Assembly: GCA_943736015.1 (NCBI GenBank)
Contig: OX031069.1
Location: 21,085,235-21,149,234 of the forward strand
Source of the DNA: Tridacna crocea
Lineage: Eukaryota; Mollusca; Bivalvia; Cardiida; Cardiidae
DNA length: 64,000 nucleotides
Reading direction: 5' to 3'
In this document: positions 54,280-64,000 of the stretch, piece after piece
Layout of the letters: each line of letters opens with the position of its first letter
Position numbering within the stretch: position 1 is the first letter of the stretch
Translations under genes and position numbers: made by a program
Notes under the pieces: model-generated
Seen by the model: the letters and a program-made list of their open reading frames with translations, nothing else
Databases searched by the model: none
Told to the model about the DNA's origin: nothing

Positions 54280-55075
54280 TTGGTATCTCGTGATCAAGCC
54301 TAAACGATCTCGTATAGACGACGTAACGTCTCTTGATCAAGCCTAACGATCTCGTTAACACAACGAAATATCTCGTGATAAAGCGCAAACGATCACGTAG
54401 ACACAACATAATATCTCGTGATCAAGCCTAAAGGATCTCGTGGACAAAACATAATCTCTGGTGTCCAAGCCTGAAGGATCTCGTAAACACAACGTTATAT
54501 CTCGTGATCAAGACCAAACAATCACCACTACGTAATATCTCGTGATCAAGCCCAGCGCTACTATGTGGACACAACGTAATATCTTACGATCAAGCCCACA
54601 CGATCTCATGGACACAACGTTACATCTCGTAATCAAATATGAACGATGTCATGGACACAACGTAATATCTCGTGATCAAGCCAAAACGATCTTGAAGACA
54701 CAACGTAATATTTCATGATCAAGCTCACACGACCTCGTGGAAACAACCTTATATCTCGTGATTACGCCCAAACGATCTCGTAGACACAACGTTATACCTC
54801 GTGATCAGGCCTACACGATCTCATGGACACAACGTAATATCTCGTGATCAAGCCAGAACAATCTCATGGACACAACGTAAGACCATGTGTCTAAGCCTAA
54901 ACAACCTCATGGACACAACGTAATATGTCGTTATCTATAGCCTCCGCTATCTCAAGGACACTACGTTATATCTTGTGATCAAACCTACACGATCTCGTCG
55001 ACATAATTTAATATCCCTTGATCATGTCTAAACGATCTCGTGGACACAACATTGTATCTCGACGTAACATCGTAT
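54280..55075. repeat. Minisatellite, 43-bp period
   Basis: About 18 imperfect units built on GATCTCGTGGACACAACGTA followed by ATATCTCGTGATCAAGCC. It lies 180 bases upstream of the SPFH start exon, in the putative promoter or first intron. Confidence 0.9.
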
Positions 55076-55414
55076 AGACGAGCACGAAAGTTGTAAAGAG
55101 TCAAGCATTTTACCAAACATTTCCGCTATTGCGGAAAAAGTATATCAATATGAAATGCTCTAAACAAACCGTCTTATCTTACTGCATACCTATCAAGTAT
55201 GATTAGATTTTCTACGAAGCTTTGAATAGAGGTTTGAGTTCGTAACAATGTATTCGTTCCCCCCCCCCCGATTATTCTTACGTTCTATATGGCCTACGAT
55301 CACCTTACGTTGCCCCTTCAATGTCCGTACCCCTCTTTGCCTATGGCCACCGTATGGAGAGTGATACAAGTACCGTGCAGAAACTCCAATATTTCCGTAC
55401 GATCTCCACAACAA
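55076..55414. other. Intergenic sequence
   Basis: Contains a C run at about 55260-55269. No gene recognised. Confidence 0.4.
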
Positions 55415-55668
55415 TAAATGGCATTCGGACGTCTGCGTAAAGCGTTAACGCGGATCATCCTGTGCAATCCGCGCAGACTGGTCAGAGACGATACTTTAAG
55501 ACTTCTTTCTATTTTGTACTTTAGTATAGCTTTATTCGAAATAGAAAGCCGCATAACAAAGGAAATTGTCGTCTCGGATCAGCCTGCGCGGAAAAGGCAG
55601 GCTGATCCGGGGGTGACACTTTACGCAAATATCCATATGCCCGTTTTCGCGTGATGCATTCCGTGTGA
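55415..55668. mobile_element. Family I TIR MITE (copy I3)
   Basis: ATGGCATTCGGACGTCTGCG at the left, GATCAGCCTGCGCGG/CAGGCTGATCC palindrome, and GACACTTTACGCAAATATCC near the right end. Confidence 0.75.
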
Positions 55669-55842
55669 TATCCACAAGGCTTTCTTCCTATCCGTTGCTG
55701 AAAAGAAGTAGCACAAAAAAATAGCATGATGCCTGAATGAAATGTAAACACGTACACGGTAGCCCGTAGCCATCTACGATTCCTGAAAATTCTTACGGAA
55801 AATGGCAGACAAGTAAGTCAAATGGCGCCTTAAGTAACACTT

Positions 55843-55945
55843 AAGGCTGTTAAGCGTGACTTACTTACCTTTTTGCGGACAGTGTAGATCAAGATCAGAC
55901 TGCACAGAACGTGCAGTCTGATCCTGGATCTACACTGTCCGCTAA
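55843..55945. repeat. Family B palindromic MITE (copy B6)
   Basis: Leader AAGGCTGTTAAGCGTGACTT, then GTGTAGATCAAGATCAGACT and its complement around AGAACG. Confidence 0.82.
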
Positions 55946-56283
55946 CGAGTTATAATTCCCCAAAAGTTATGTATGAAGAAGCAATATTTTTGTTTTTATT
56001 CTCGAATCGATAAAAACACATTTTAGTTATTTAGCAGGATTAGGGTTGAATAAACATAATCCATTTGATTCTTGGTCGCGTCCATGATGCTTCACTTTTT
56101 CCAAGATGAAAAAAAAGACATGTCAAAATGGAAAAAGTAAAGATAACGGTTCCGATGTCACCTAAATGACAGGACGAGCCTTTTAAAAGAAGAAAACACC
56201 ATGTAAAAATACAGAAAAATATTGGCAGCTAGCATTTCTGCTTTCCCAACTGCATCTTGAACTCAGAAAGCTTGTCCTTGATG

Positions 56284-56495
56284 TTAAACCCATTACCACA
56301 CAATCCCTGCTTTTGACGACATACAGAAAGAAGCCTTTAGAAAACAGTGTGGGAAAAGGAGAAAATGCTGGTAACCAGCATTTTCTCCTTTTTCCACAAT
56401 GTTTTCTACTCATGACGACACAATTTCAATTTTGTCGTCTGCAAATGCTTTCGATTTGGACAAGCCTGAGTTTTTGTCTTTTGGTAAAGAGTTAA
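56284..56495. repeat. Family A MITE (copy A20)
   Basis: Begins TTAAACCCATTACCACACAA and ends TTTTGGTAAAGAGTTAA; near-perfect hairpin around GGTAACC. Confidence 0.85.
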
Positions 56496-56574
56496 GAAAA
56501 CACGGGATTGTGTGCTAAAATGGATTATCAAACCAACTACTGTAGCACACAACAAGTCAAATGCGGCTCGAATG

Positions 56575-56975
56575 ATGCATTTCTACTTTGAAGGGATAAA
56601 AAATATTACAGGTAAAGGGGGAACAACGCTGGTTATCAGCATTTTCTCTTTTATCCACATTGTTTTCTTAAAGGTTTTTACCCTGGGTTCGTCCGAAAAA
56701 TAAAAAAGAGTATATTAAGAGAGTTATTTGGTAAAGGTTTATCTGACGCCATGACGCTTGCCCAAACGGTCCCGTGTTTTAATGAACCTGATGGAGGAAG
56801 TGTTTGGAAACATCGAGGAAAAGGGAGAAAATGATGGTAAGCAGTATTTCCTTGTTTTCCGCCAATATTTTCTTTTATTTCAAACAGACAAATGACATTA
56901 TTTTAGCCTCATTGAATTTGTCCTTTGGAAATTCTTTCATATTGGATATCTAAGTTTTTGTCTTTTGGTAACGAG
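56575..56975. repeat. Two degraded family A MITEs (A21, A22)
   Basis: Decayed hairpins at about 56600-56670 (GCTGGTTATCAGCATTTTCT) and 56805-56875 (GAAAATGATGGTAAGCAGTA). The second ends in CTTTTGGTAACGAG. Confidence 0.6.
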
Positions 56976-57079
56976 CAACGGGTCCGAGATAATCTCATTT
57001 ACATTTAGATGAATGTACGCCGAAATATATTTTTATACTACAGGGAAACATGAAATTCGGCTTTGCATATCAATTCCTG

Positions 57080-57455
57080 GGTCCGTATTCGCCAACCAGT
57101 CTTGGGAATATTTTTAATCTTATTCTCCAAGGTTTTCTACATTTGTAAGTAACACAACTTCTGATTGGCTAAGCCGAATGGTTTAGCCAATAAGAAGTTG
57201 TGCTACTTACAAATGTAGAAAACTCTGGGGCATAAGACAAAGAGCGTTCCTATGAATAGTTGGTGAATACGGGCCCTGCGTTCGTCTTCACCAACCATTC
57301 TTAAAAGAACATTCTCAGATGTACTCTTCCAAATCTTCTAAATTTGAAAGTAGCCCGAATTCTGACTGGCTGAACCAAATGGTTTAGTCAATCAGAAGTT
57401 GCGTTATTTTCAAATTTAGAAAATCGTGAAGAATAAATCTAAGAATTTTCTTAAT
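57080..57455. repeat. Two adjacent family H MITEs (H6, H7)
   Basis: H6 (57082-57283) starts GGGTCCGTATTCGCCAACCA and ends TTGGTGAATACGGGCCC. H7 begins immediately after with TTCACCAACCATTC. Each has an inner GGTTTAGCCAAT-type palindrome. Confidence 0.75.
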
Positions 57456-58826
57456 CAAAGCGCTGAGAACGCTGATGTGGCATTTGTCAAGGAAGCCACT
57501 GTGTGAATTAATAATTTGAAAATAAAAAAAAAGAGAAATATTATTCAAATATCAACTTGTAAATCAACATTCTTGGCAAATTAATACGTCTCTTTTGTTA
57601 AAGGGGGAGTACCGGTGCCTTAGTTTGCATTATTTGTTTATTGGTGGTCTCCCTTTGATCTTTCAAGAGGAGCCAGGAGTTACGTCCCTTGACGGAAGGG
57701 TGCATGATGGGTAGAGAGAGAAACTATGAAGATATATTGAATTCAATTAAGTTTATACCTGAATACTATGATTTTGAGATATCTTTGGCCGTCAATATCC
57801 AATTCTCAACATTACAATAAAGTTTTCTACCTCTTAATATGCATGCCCAATCACATGAGTAGCGTGCAATCATGAGACGAAAAAGCCCAGGAACAGACTG
57901 TTTTTGGAACGAAACATCGTGAAAGCAAAGCGGTCAGTCGACAAATTTTGTGTATATCATTGCACCAACAGAAAGCTATGAAGAGGTGAAGCTATTTTCA
58001 ATCAAAAATAATTTTCAGCGATTGATGGCCTATTGCAGTTTATTTCAATACGCCATTTTCTATTAAACATCTAAGTGCTATCGAAAAAATCATATGTCTA
58101 GAAAAATTGAGACTAATTGGACTTCCTTCGGTTTTGCACAAACTATCATACATGTTCCTCTAAATTCAATATTGAATATTTATTATTGATCTCATAGTGG
58201 CATTGTCTTCGACAAATCGACAAGTGCCACAAAAATCGTTGGTAAATACGCACCTAGTTCTAAGATTAGATCTGCATGTTCGTTCCTGGCAAACCGTTTC
58301 AATCTTTCCAATATAATGCTATGGTTCCATAGCCCTGATGAAGATGGCTTATGGATCATTTGTTGGGGAAATGATAAAATGCAGGTGACCACTACTTGCT
58401 CCTTTTCTCACAACACTTTCTGCTTTAATATGGACAAAATGCCATACTTTGAAGCATCTTCAAAGTGCAGTTTGAAAATGCTTTCAATAGGTAGTACACG
58501 TGTAGATTTTAAATCATTTAATCTTTCCCGCGCATGTACATTTGGTTTCTAAAGCTTAGCCCATCTAAAGCTAGCATAATCGCAAAAACAAAGAAAGGTT
58601 TGAGAGAGTGGAGAAATAAAATAGGCCTATGACACAAGTGATGGTAGTTATCTCTATTATCAGAGTAACATTAGTAAATATTCATGCAAGAGTAAACTAA
58701 GTAACTTTTCGTATGGTTAGTTTAGTTTTAATTTAGTTTAAACATTATTATTTTACATCGATTGAGAAACAAGTATGGTTACGACCGGTGTAGATTTAAT
58801 CAAGCTGTGCAATGTATGAATCTAAT
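57456..58826. other. Intergenic AT-rich sequence
   Basis: A degraded family A trace lies at about 58350-58430. No gene, RNA or other repeat recognised. Confidence 0.4.
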
Positions 58827-59053
58827 TTAACCCATTACCACACAACCCCTGCTTTTGACGACCCTGAGAAAGAAGCCTTCAGAAACATTGTGGGAAAAGG
58901 AGAAAATGCTGGTGACCAGCATTTTCTCCTTTTCCCACAATGTTTTCTACCCTTCACAAAAACAGATCAAATTTTCAGTCACTTTTATTTTGTCGTCTGC
59001 AAATGCTTTCGATTTTAACAAGCCTAAAATACTGTTGTTTGGTAATGAGTTAA
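58827..59053. repeat. Family A MITE (copy A23)
   Basis: Begins TTAACCCATTACCACACAAC and ends TTTGGTAATGAGTTAA; hairpin centre GGTGACC. Very similar to A5. Confidence 0.88.
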
Positions 59054-59741
59054 ACTTTTCGTATGATTACGACCGGTCTGGACTTAGATCTGACTTCAAT
59101 GTATTACTTTATAAGCTTACATACAGATTGGTCATTTTACAATAGAATATAGGGTTTCATGAATTTACTAATGACATATACAGAGATACTTACAGTTTGC
59201 CCTACTTTCTAAACCAATGAAAACGCCGGATTTCGTTCAAAACTGCTGGATTTAATTCCATACAGACTCAATATGTTGCAATATGTTATTAAATGGTTGA
59301 CCTATATACAGTTGTATCCCGGTTAACGAGAAGCTCCGCCCACAGTATTTTAGCTGGTCCTTGTAGAGTAAATACCAATCTAATGCATACACTGTAGTAA
59401 AAGGGGCGGGGATTATTCCAAGTAATTGCATCATCGCCAAAAAAGTGACGTAATTTCCACGTGAATATCGGGACTAAATAACTCGTACTTGGCCACCTGG
59501 TATTTAACCCTTTACCAAATAACCTTTGGTTTTGACTACCAGGCTGGGAAATTTGGCTTGGGTCCAATTTGAAACCGTTTGCAGACAACAACTTGGTACT
59601 TGCTCAAATTAAAGGATTTGTCTGTGGAAAGAAAAAAAAAGAGACATAGCAGGAAAGGAGAAAATGCTCCTTACAAGCAATTTCTCCTCTACCCGCAATG
59701 TTTTCACGCGCCTTCTGCCTCAGGGCAGTAAAAAAGAGGGC

Positions 59742-59924
59742 TTATCTGGTATGAAGCAGATCCTGGACAATGAGCCACTTTAGAGGGACATGGGTGTCTA
59801 TTGTACACACTTGTGTTAGCAACACGTCGCCTTTGTCGGGGAAAATAAATTCTTTATAAAATTCCTCGTCTTCAACCGGCTCAAAGCATGCATCCATTGC
59901 TGAATCTATCGCTTCAAAGAGCAT
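59742..59924 (-). CDS. Small acidic ORF in element N1, function unknown
   Basis: Sixty codons from ATG at 59924: MLFEAIDSAMDACFEPVEDE..., ending WLIVQDLLHTR. Codon use looks protein-like, but no family is recognised. The last codons come from the nested family A MITE. A near-identical frame is at 61120-61302 (one Asp/Asn difference). It could be a captured exon; expression unknown. Confidence 0.3.
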   Translation of the reverse strand: MLFEAIDSAMDACFEPVEDEEFYKEFIFPDKGDVLLTQVCTIDTHVPLKWLIVQDLLHTR

Positions 59925-60271
59925 GAAATTCGGCAGTTTCCGTACCTACATCTAATCTCGCCCGTAAAACGGCCGTTTACATTTGAACTGCGAGTCACAT
60001 GATCTTATACAATGGCGGGCCAATGTGATTCGTTTAGCAACGACTTAACGACCTCAATGAAGTTATTCTATTCACATCTGTGTATCTGTCGGTTAAAACT
60101 TCAATCGAAATTGATAAAAAAAAATAATGTAGATCTACGAATTGTTTGTCGAAATATGGTTCGAAAGATTTCGATAGAAAATTAAAACCCAAGTTTTCTT
60201 TTGGAAGAGGAGCCTGACAATTTTCAGAACGGTATACCGGCGTATTTCCGAGTGTACCGATCTGCTGCATA

Positions 60272-60487
60272 TCAATCCACTAGATACAGACGAGGGATAT
60301 GATGGCTACCATCACCCGTGATATGCCGAATGAGTCTGACTGCAGACAATTGTCCTGAAACTAGTTCAAGGACAACCTGAGTAACAGTTTTAACGCCGTA
60401 CGACTGAAAACGCACGTACGTACAACCGTCAATCAAAAGAGGCGTGTCGAACTGAGCTTTCTGTCGTTCTTGTATGGCTCTTTCCAC
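60272..60487 (-). CDS. ORF or exon-like segment in element N1, function unknown
   Basis: Open frame without ATG: VERAIQERQKAQFDTPLLID, then GCTYVRFQSYGVKTVTQVVL to a TGA after RLYLVD. No family recognised. The copy at 61647-61862 differs by one Ser/Phe change. Absence of an ATG suggests an internal exon or a fragment. Confidence 0.3.
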   Translation of the reverse strand: MERAIQERQKAQFDTPLLIDGCTYVRFQSYGVKTVTQVVLELVSGQLSAVRLIRHITGDGSHHIPRLYLVD

Positions 60488-60531
60488 CAATTCTTAGCTG
60501 TCAGTCAATTAGAAAGTAGGGCAAACTGTAA

Positions 60532-60568
60532 GTTAGTTATTGATCATATATTTCATTTGTATGAAACT
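60532..60568. repeat. 37-bp spacer repeated with the TIR element
   Basis: GTTAGTTATTGATCATATAT continuing to TATGAAACT also follows the second copy from 61907, so the duplicated unit is element plus spacer. Confidence 0.85.
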
Positions 60569-61906
60569 TTACAGTTTGCCCTACTTTCTAAACCAATGAA
60601 AACGCCGGATTTCGTTCAAAACTGCTGGATTTAATTCCATACAGACTCAATATGTTGCAATATGTTATTAAATGGTTGACCTATATACAGTTGTATCCCG
60701 GTTAACGAGAAGCTCCGCCCACAGTATTTTAGCTAGTCCTTGTAGAGTAAATACCAATCTAATGCATACACTGTAGTAAAAGGGGCGGGGATTATTCCAA
60801 GTAATTGCATCATCGCCAAAAAAGTGACGTAATTTCCACGTGAATATCGGGACTAAATAACTCGTACTTGGCCACCTGGTATTTAACCCTTTACCAAATA
60901 ACCTTTGGTTTTGACTACCAGGCTGGGAAATTTGGCTTGGGTCCAATTTGAAACCGTTTGCAGACAACAACTTGGTACTTGCTCAAATTAAAGGATTTGT
61001 CTGTGGAAAGAAAAAAAAGAGACATAGCAGGAAAGGAGAAAATGCTCCTTACAAGCAATTTCTCCTCTACCCGCAATGTTTTCACGCGCCTTCTGCCTCA
61101 GGGCAGTAAAAAAGAGGGCTTATCTGGTATGAAGCAGATCCTGGACAATGAGCCACTTTAGAGGGACATGGGTGTTTATTGTACACACTTGTGTTAGCAA
61201 CACGTCGCCTTTGTCGGGGAAAATAAATTCTTTATAAAATTCCTCGTCTTCAACCGGCTCAAAGCATGCATCCATTGCTGAATCTATCGCTTCAAAGAGC
61301 ATGAAATTCGGCAGTTTCCGTACCTACATCTAATCTCGCCCGTAAAACGGCCGTTTACATTTGAACTGCGAGTCACATGATCTTATACAATGGCGGGCCA
61401 ATGTGATTCGTTTAGCAACGACTTAACGACCTCAATGAAGTTATTCACATCTGTGTATCTGTCGGTTAAAACTTCAATCGAAATTGATAAAAAAAAAATT
61501 AATGTAGATCTACGAATTGTTTGTCGAAATATGGTTCGAAAGATTTCGATAGAAAATTAAAACCCGAGGTTTCTTTTGGAAGAGGAGCCTGACAATTTTC
61601 AGAACGGTATACCGGCGTATTTCCGAGTGTACCGATCTGCTGCATATCAATCCACTAGATACAGACGAGGGATATGATGGCTACCATCACCCGTGATATG
61701 CCGAATGAGTCTGACTGCAAACAATTGTCCTGAAACTAGTTCAAGGACAACCTGAGTAACAGTTTTAACGCCGTACGACTGAAAACGCACGTACGTACAA
61801 CCGTCAATCAAGAGAGGCGTGTCGAACTGAGCTTTCTGTCGTTCTTGTATGGCTCTTTCCACCAATTCTTAGTTGTCAGTCAATTAGAAAGTAGGGCAAA
61901 CTGTAA
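60569..61906. mobile_element. 1.34-kb TIR element, second copy (N2)
   Basis: Near-identical tandem copy of 59190-60531, with a handful of substitutions and small indels (for example TCTATTCACATC versus TTATTCACATC near 61440). Nested family A MITE at about 60882-61135. Confidence 0.85.
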
Positions 61907-62095
61907 GTTAGTTATTGATCATATATTTCATTTGTATGAAACTAAATCGTCGGTCGGCTTCGCCTCCCTCCGATTTAATTCCATACAAATGAAATATATG
62001 ATCAATAACTTATACAAATCGTCGGTCGGCTTCGCCTCCCTCCGATTTAATTCCATACAAATGAAATATATGATCAATAACTTATACATGTATAT
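61907..62095. repeat. Inverted and tandem repeat block
   Basis: GTTATTGATCATATATTTCA is followed by two direct copies of AAATCGTCGGTCGGCTTCGC...AATGAAATATATGATCAATA. The copies are complementary to the start of the block and to the 37-bp spacer. Confidence 0.8.
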
Positions 62096-62183
62096 GCCGG
62101 TATTTCGAAAGAATATGGCGCGTCATACTATATATAAATACACGCAATATAATGTGAACGCGATAACTGTGACCTTTGTTTCG

Positions 62184-62532
62184 TTGTCTGCGCATGTCAT
62201 ATTCTTTGAAGATTCGACTGTCTTTTATGAAGCATCACTTGCCCCAAAAGCCGGCTGACTGTAATATTACGCTCTATAAAGTAGTAATCTAGAAAATAGC
62301 TTTTATCAATACGTTTGAGGGGAAATGAGACCTGCTTTAGCTCCAGATTTCTCTAGACTGCTGATCATAGCTGAGTGAATTGCACGAGGTAGTGTTTTAT
62401 TGAGTAAACGCTTATTTTAGTTTGAAATTCAAAGTAACGGTTGTCGCGTAGGAAAATGGTTCGGTTCTGTACCCAGGATGCCCAAATTAGATAGATGAGT
62501 GCTTATAGAATGCCATCTAGCGGGAGATAATG
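62184..62532. repeat. Dispersed repeat family J (copy J2)
   Basis: Counterpart of 8505-8865. Confidence 0.7.
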
Positions 62533-62699
62533 ACTTTGTTTACCAATTTTGGCTTATTATCTTCTCTAAAATATAAACACAGCAGTGTGTAATTTATGAT
62601 TCAAAACCATAGTGAGCTAATCAATAATTGGCCCAATAATTTACCTTTACCACCCCTCTTTGAATATCGACTGATCCAGGTGGATGCCAACATAATCGC

Positions 62700-62855
62700 T
62701 TTCACTTTTTATATCTTCTTACCAGTACAAGTCAGTTATACAAGTTTAAGTCGATTTGTGTTTACCAACATTTTCTCCTTTTCCCCCAATATTTTCTAAA
62801 TCCTTTTCTTCAGGGTTGTGAAAACTCGGGATTGTTTAGTAGAGGTTAAAATGGT
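62700..62855. repeat. Family A MITE, partial (copy A26)
   Basis: Right half only: ACCAACATTTTCTCCTTTTC, CCCAATATTTTC, CTTCAGGGTTGTGAAAACTC and GTTTAGTAGAGGTTAA. Confidence 0.6.
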
Positions 62856-62919
62856 GTAATATTTATATTTTCAATGGACATTTCCAAAACTGTCTGCGAT
62901 TTAGTTCCAAGATTTTTTT

Positions 62920-63102
62920 GCTGGTGTCATGGAGAGAAATGACCCCCATTACAAAATGACCCACGGGTCATTTCTCTGCGTCGAGGAATGACCCATGGGT
63001 CATTTCTCTACGTAGAGAAATGACCCATGAGTCATTCCTCTACGTTAAGAAATGACTGTGGGTCATTTTGTAATGGGGGTCATTACTCTGCATTACACCG
63101 GC
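62920..63102. mobile_element. Family D foldback MITE (copy D3)
   Basis: Ends GCTGGTGTCATGGAGAGAAA and CTCTGCATTACACCGGC. The interior has alternating AATGACCC and GGGTCATT blocks, very close to D1. Confidence 0.85.
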
Positions 63103-63460
63103 AAGTACAATGTAGTAACGTGATACATAGGAATTGCGTCCAGCAATCGATCTATATCTAGATCACTTCAAAGCGGAAATTCCAATTGCGATTTGTAGGT
63201 CAATAAAAAAACATATACATAGTTACCGAAATCGAATTCCAAATGATTAAGATTTTTCCTCTTTTACAATGTTGAACAAGTTATGTACACTAGAGTCTCC
63301 AGATATTTGTATTGAATTCACCTGAGGAGAAAGAAAGTAACACGGAAATCCCACACAAAAAATCTACTTATCCGAGACTATACAGGCCTATATATTTATT
63401 TTCCTTGTCGTGGTCGCTTCAACCTGTACATATTCTATACATGATTATCGATTTATACTC
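63103..63460. other. Intergenic sequence
   Basis: No gene, RNA or repeat recognised. Confidence 0.4.
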
Positions 63461-63689
63461 TTAACTCTTTACCAAACAACAAAATTTTGGACTGGTCCAA
63501 ATTGAGAGCATTTGCAGACGACAAAATAAGTGTGAATCAAAAATTTAATTTTGATTTTGGAAGGGTAGAAAACATTGTGGGAAAAGGAGAAAATGCTGGT
63601 TACCAGCATTTTCTCCTTTTCCCACAATGTTTTCAAAAGGGTTCTTTCTAAAGGTCGTTAAGAGCCGGGATAATGTGGTAAAGAGCTAA
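63461..63689. repeat. Family A MITE (copy A27)
   Basis: Begins TTAACTCTTTACCAAACAAC and ends ATGTGGTAAAGAGCTAA; perfect hairpin around GGTTACC. Confidence 0.88.
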
Positions 63690-63735
63690 TTCCTCTGGGC
63701 GGTAAATCTTCATGTTTTAGAAATTGCCTTTGTAA

Positions 63736-63921
63736 CTCCTTACCAGACAATATTTCAGGTTTGTCCAAATCGAAAGCATATGCAGACGACAAAATAAAAA
63801 AAAAGTGACTGAAAATTCGAAATTTGTTTTGTGACGTATAAAAAAAAACATTTTGGGAATATTTTCACAATGCTTCTATCTCAGGGTCGTAAAAGGCAGG
63901 AATTGTTTGGTAAAGGGTTAA
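63736..63921. repeat. Family A MITE, hairpin mostly deleted (copy A28)
   Basis: Outer parts are kept (AACTCCTTACCAGACAATAT, TGCAGACGACAAAATAAA, TTGTTTGGTAAAGGGTTAA). The central hairpin is reduced to AACATTTTGGGAATATTTTC. Confidence 0.7.
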
Positions 63922-63976
63922 ATAACTTGCCAAACGGCCATTTTAATGTAAAAGATCTATGGTAAATATTTTGAAG

Positions 63977-64000
63977 TTAACCCTTTATCCTACAATCCCT
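63977..64000. repeat. Family A MITE, left terminus cut by window edge (A29)
   Basis: TTAACCCTTTATCCTACAAT matches the family left end; the rest is beyond the window. Confidence 0.6.

Larger units (their letters stand above)
59190..60531. mobile_element. 1.34-kb TIR element, first copy (N1)
   Basis: Ends TTACAGTTTGCCCTACTTTC and its complement GAAAGTAGGGCAAACTGTAA are perfect inverted repeats extending to 23 bp. It contains a nested family A MITE (about 59504-59757) and three minus-strand open frames. No transposase was recognised. It is repeated in tandem after 37 bases. Confidence 0.85.

Noticed and set aside
54280-55075. Possible CRISPR-like array
   Set aside because: Units are contiguous and imperfect with no unique spacers, in a eukaryotic genome; it is a minisatellite.

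Overview
This is a eukaryotic, intron-rich, AT-rich animal window, most likely from a bivalve mollusc. The phylum is inferred from three things: animal-type split genes for ferroportin and an SPFH protein, very dense palindromic miniature transposons of the kind common in bivalves, and animal Ty3/gypsy elements. Species is not determined. Host coding sequence is sparse; most of the window is mobile or repetitive DNA.

Host genes. (1) The 5' half of a ferroportin (SLC40A1-type iron exporter) gene lies on the minus strand. Five coding exons sit between 12004 and 1336 and the gene runs off the left edge. All junctions are GT/AG and all phases agree. (2) A single-exon class A GPCR lies on the plus strand at 19685-20665. 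Its start codon is 43 bases from the end of a hairpin transposon. (3) A gene for a single-pass membrane protein with an SPFH/band-7 domain lies on the minus strand from 54080 to 26058. It has seven coding exons that join in phase to give 335 residues. Only about 1 kb of its 28 kb is coding.

Large mobile elements. Two LTR retrotransposons sit in introns of the SPFH gene, both in its sense orientation. Element 1 (26387-32626) has LTRs that look identical by eye, a GTAT target duplication, a perfect 18-base tRNA-Pro-type primer site and the unusual order gag-PR-INT-RT-RH (Gmr1 type). An in-frame TGA in integrase and a frameshift before RNase H break it. Element 2 (44940-53790) has conventional order PR-RT-RH-INT plus several unusual features: a helix-hairpin-helix ORF ahead of gag, a textbook -1 frameshift signal, a C-terminal PHD finger, a TatD-nuclease-like fragment after pol, and about 26 tiny hairpins with different but self-complementary arms and a nearly fixed AGA loop. 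A decayed Maverick/adintovirus-type DNA polymerase B fragment lies at 21.9-23.6 kb.

Small repeats. At least nine palindromic or TIR families recur. The commonest (family A) has ends near TTAACCCTTTACCA and a 29-bp central hairpin; roughly 28 intact or degraded copies are present, including one cut by each window edge. Half of that hairpin appears to have seeded a 121-bp-period satellite at 37.93-39.65 kb. Other features are a palindrome of about 720 bp (6.8-7.5 kb), a foldback element with arms made of short GC-rich repeats (35.2-36.1 kb), a 43-bp-period minisatellite (54.28-55.08 kb) and a tandem pair of 1.34-kb TIR elements (59.19-61.91 kb).

Layout: 1-12 kb ferroportin exons in repeat-filled introns; 12-19.6 kb intergenic repeats; 19.7-20.7 kb GPCR; 20.7-26 kb AT-rich spacer with the polymerase fossil; 26-54.1 kb SPFH gene with both retrotransposons and the satellite; 54.1-64 kb repeats with no recognised host gene.
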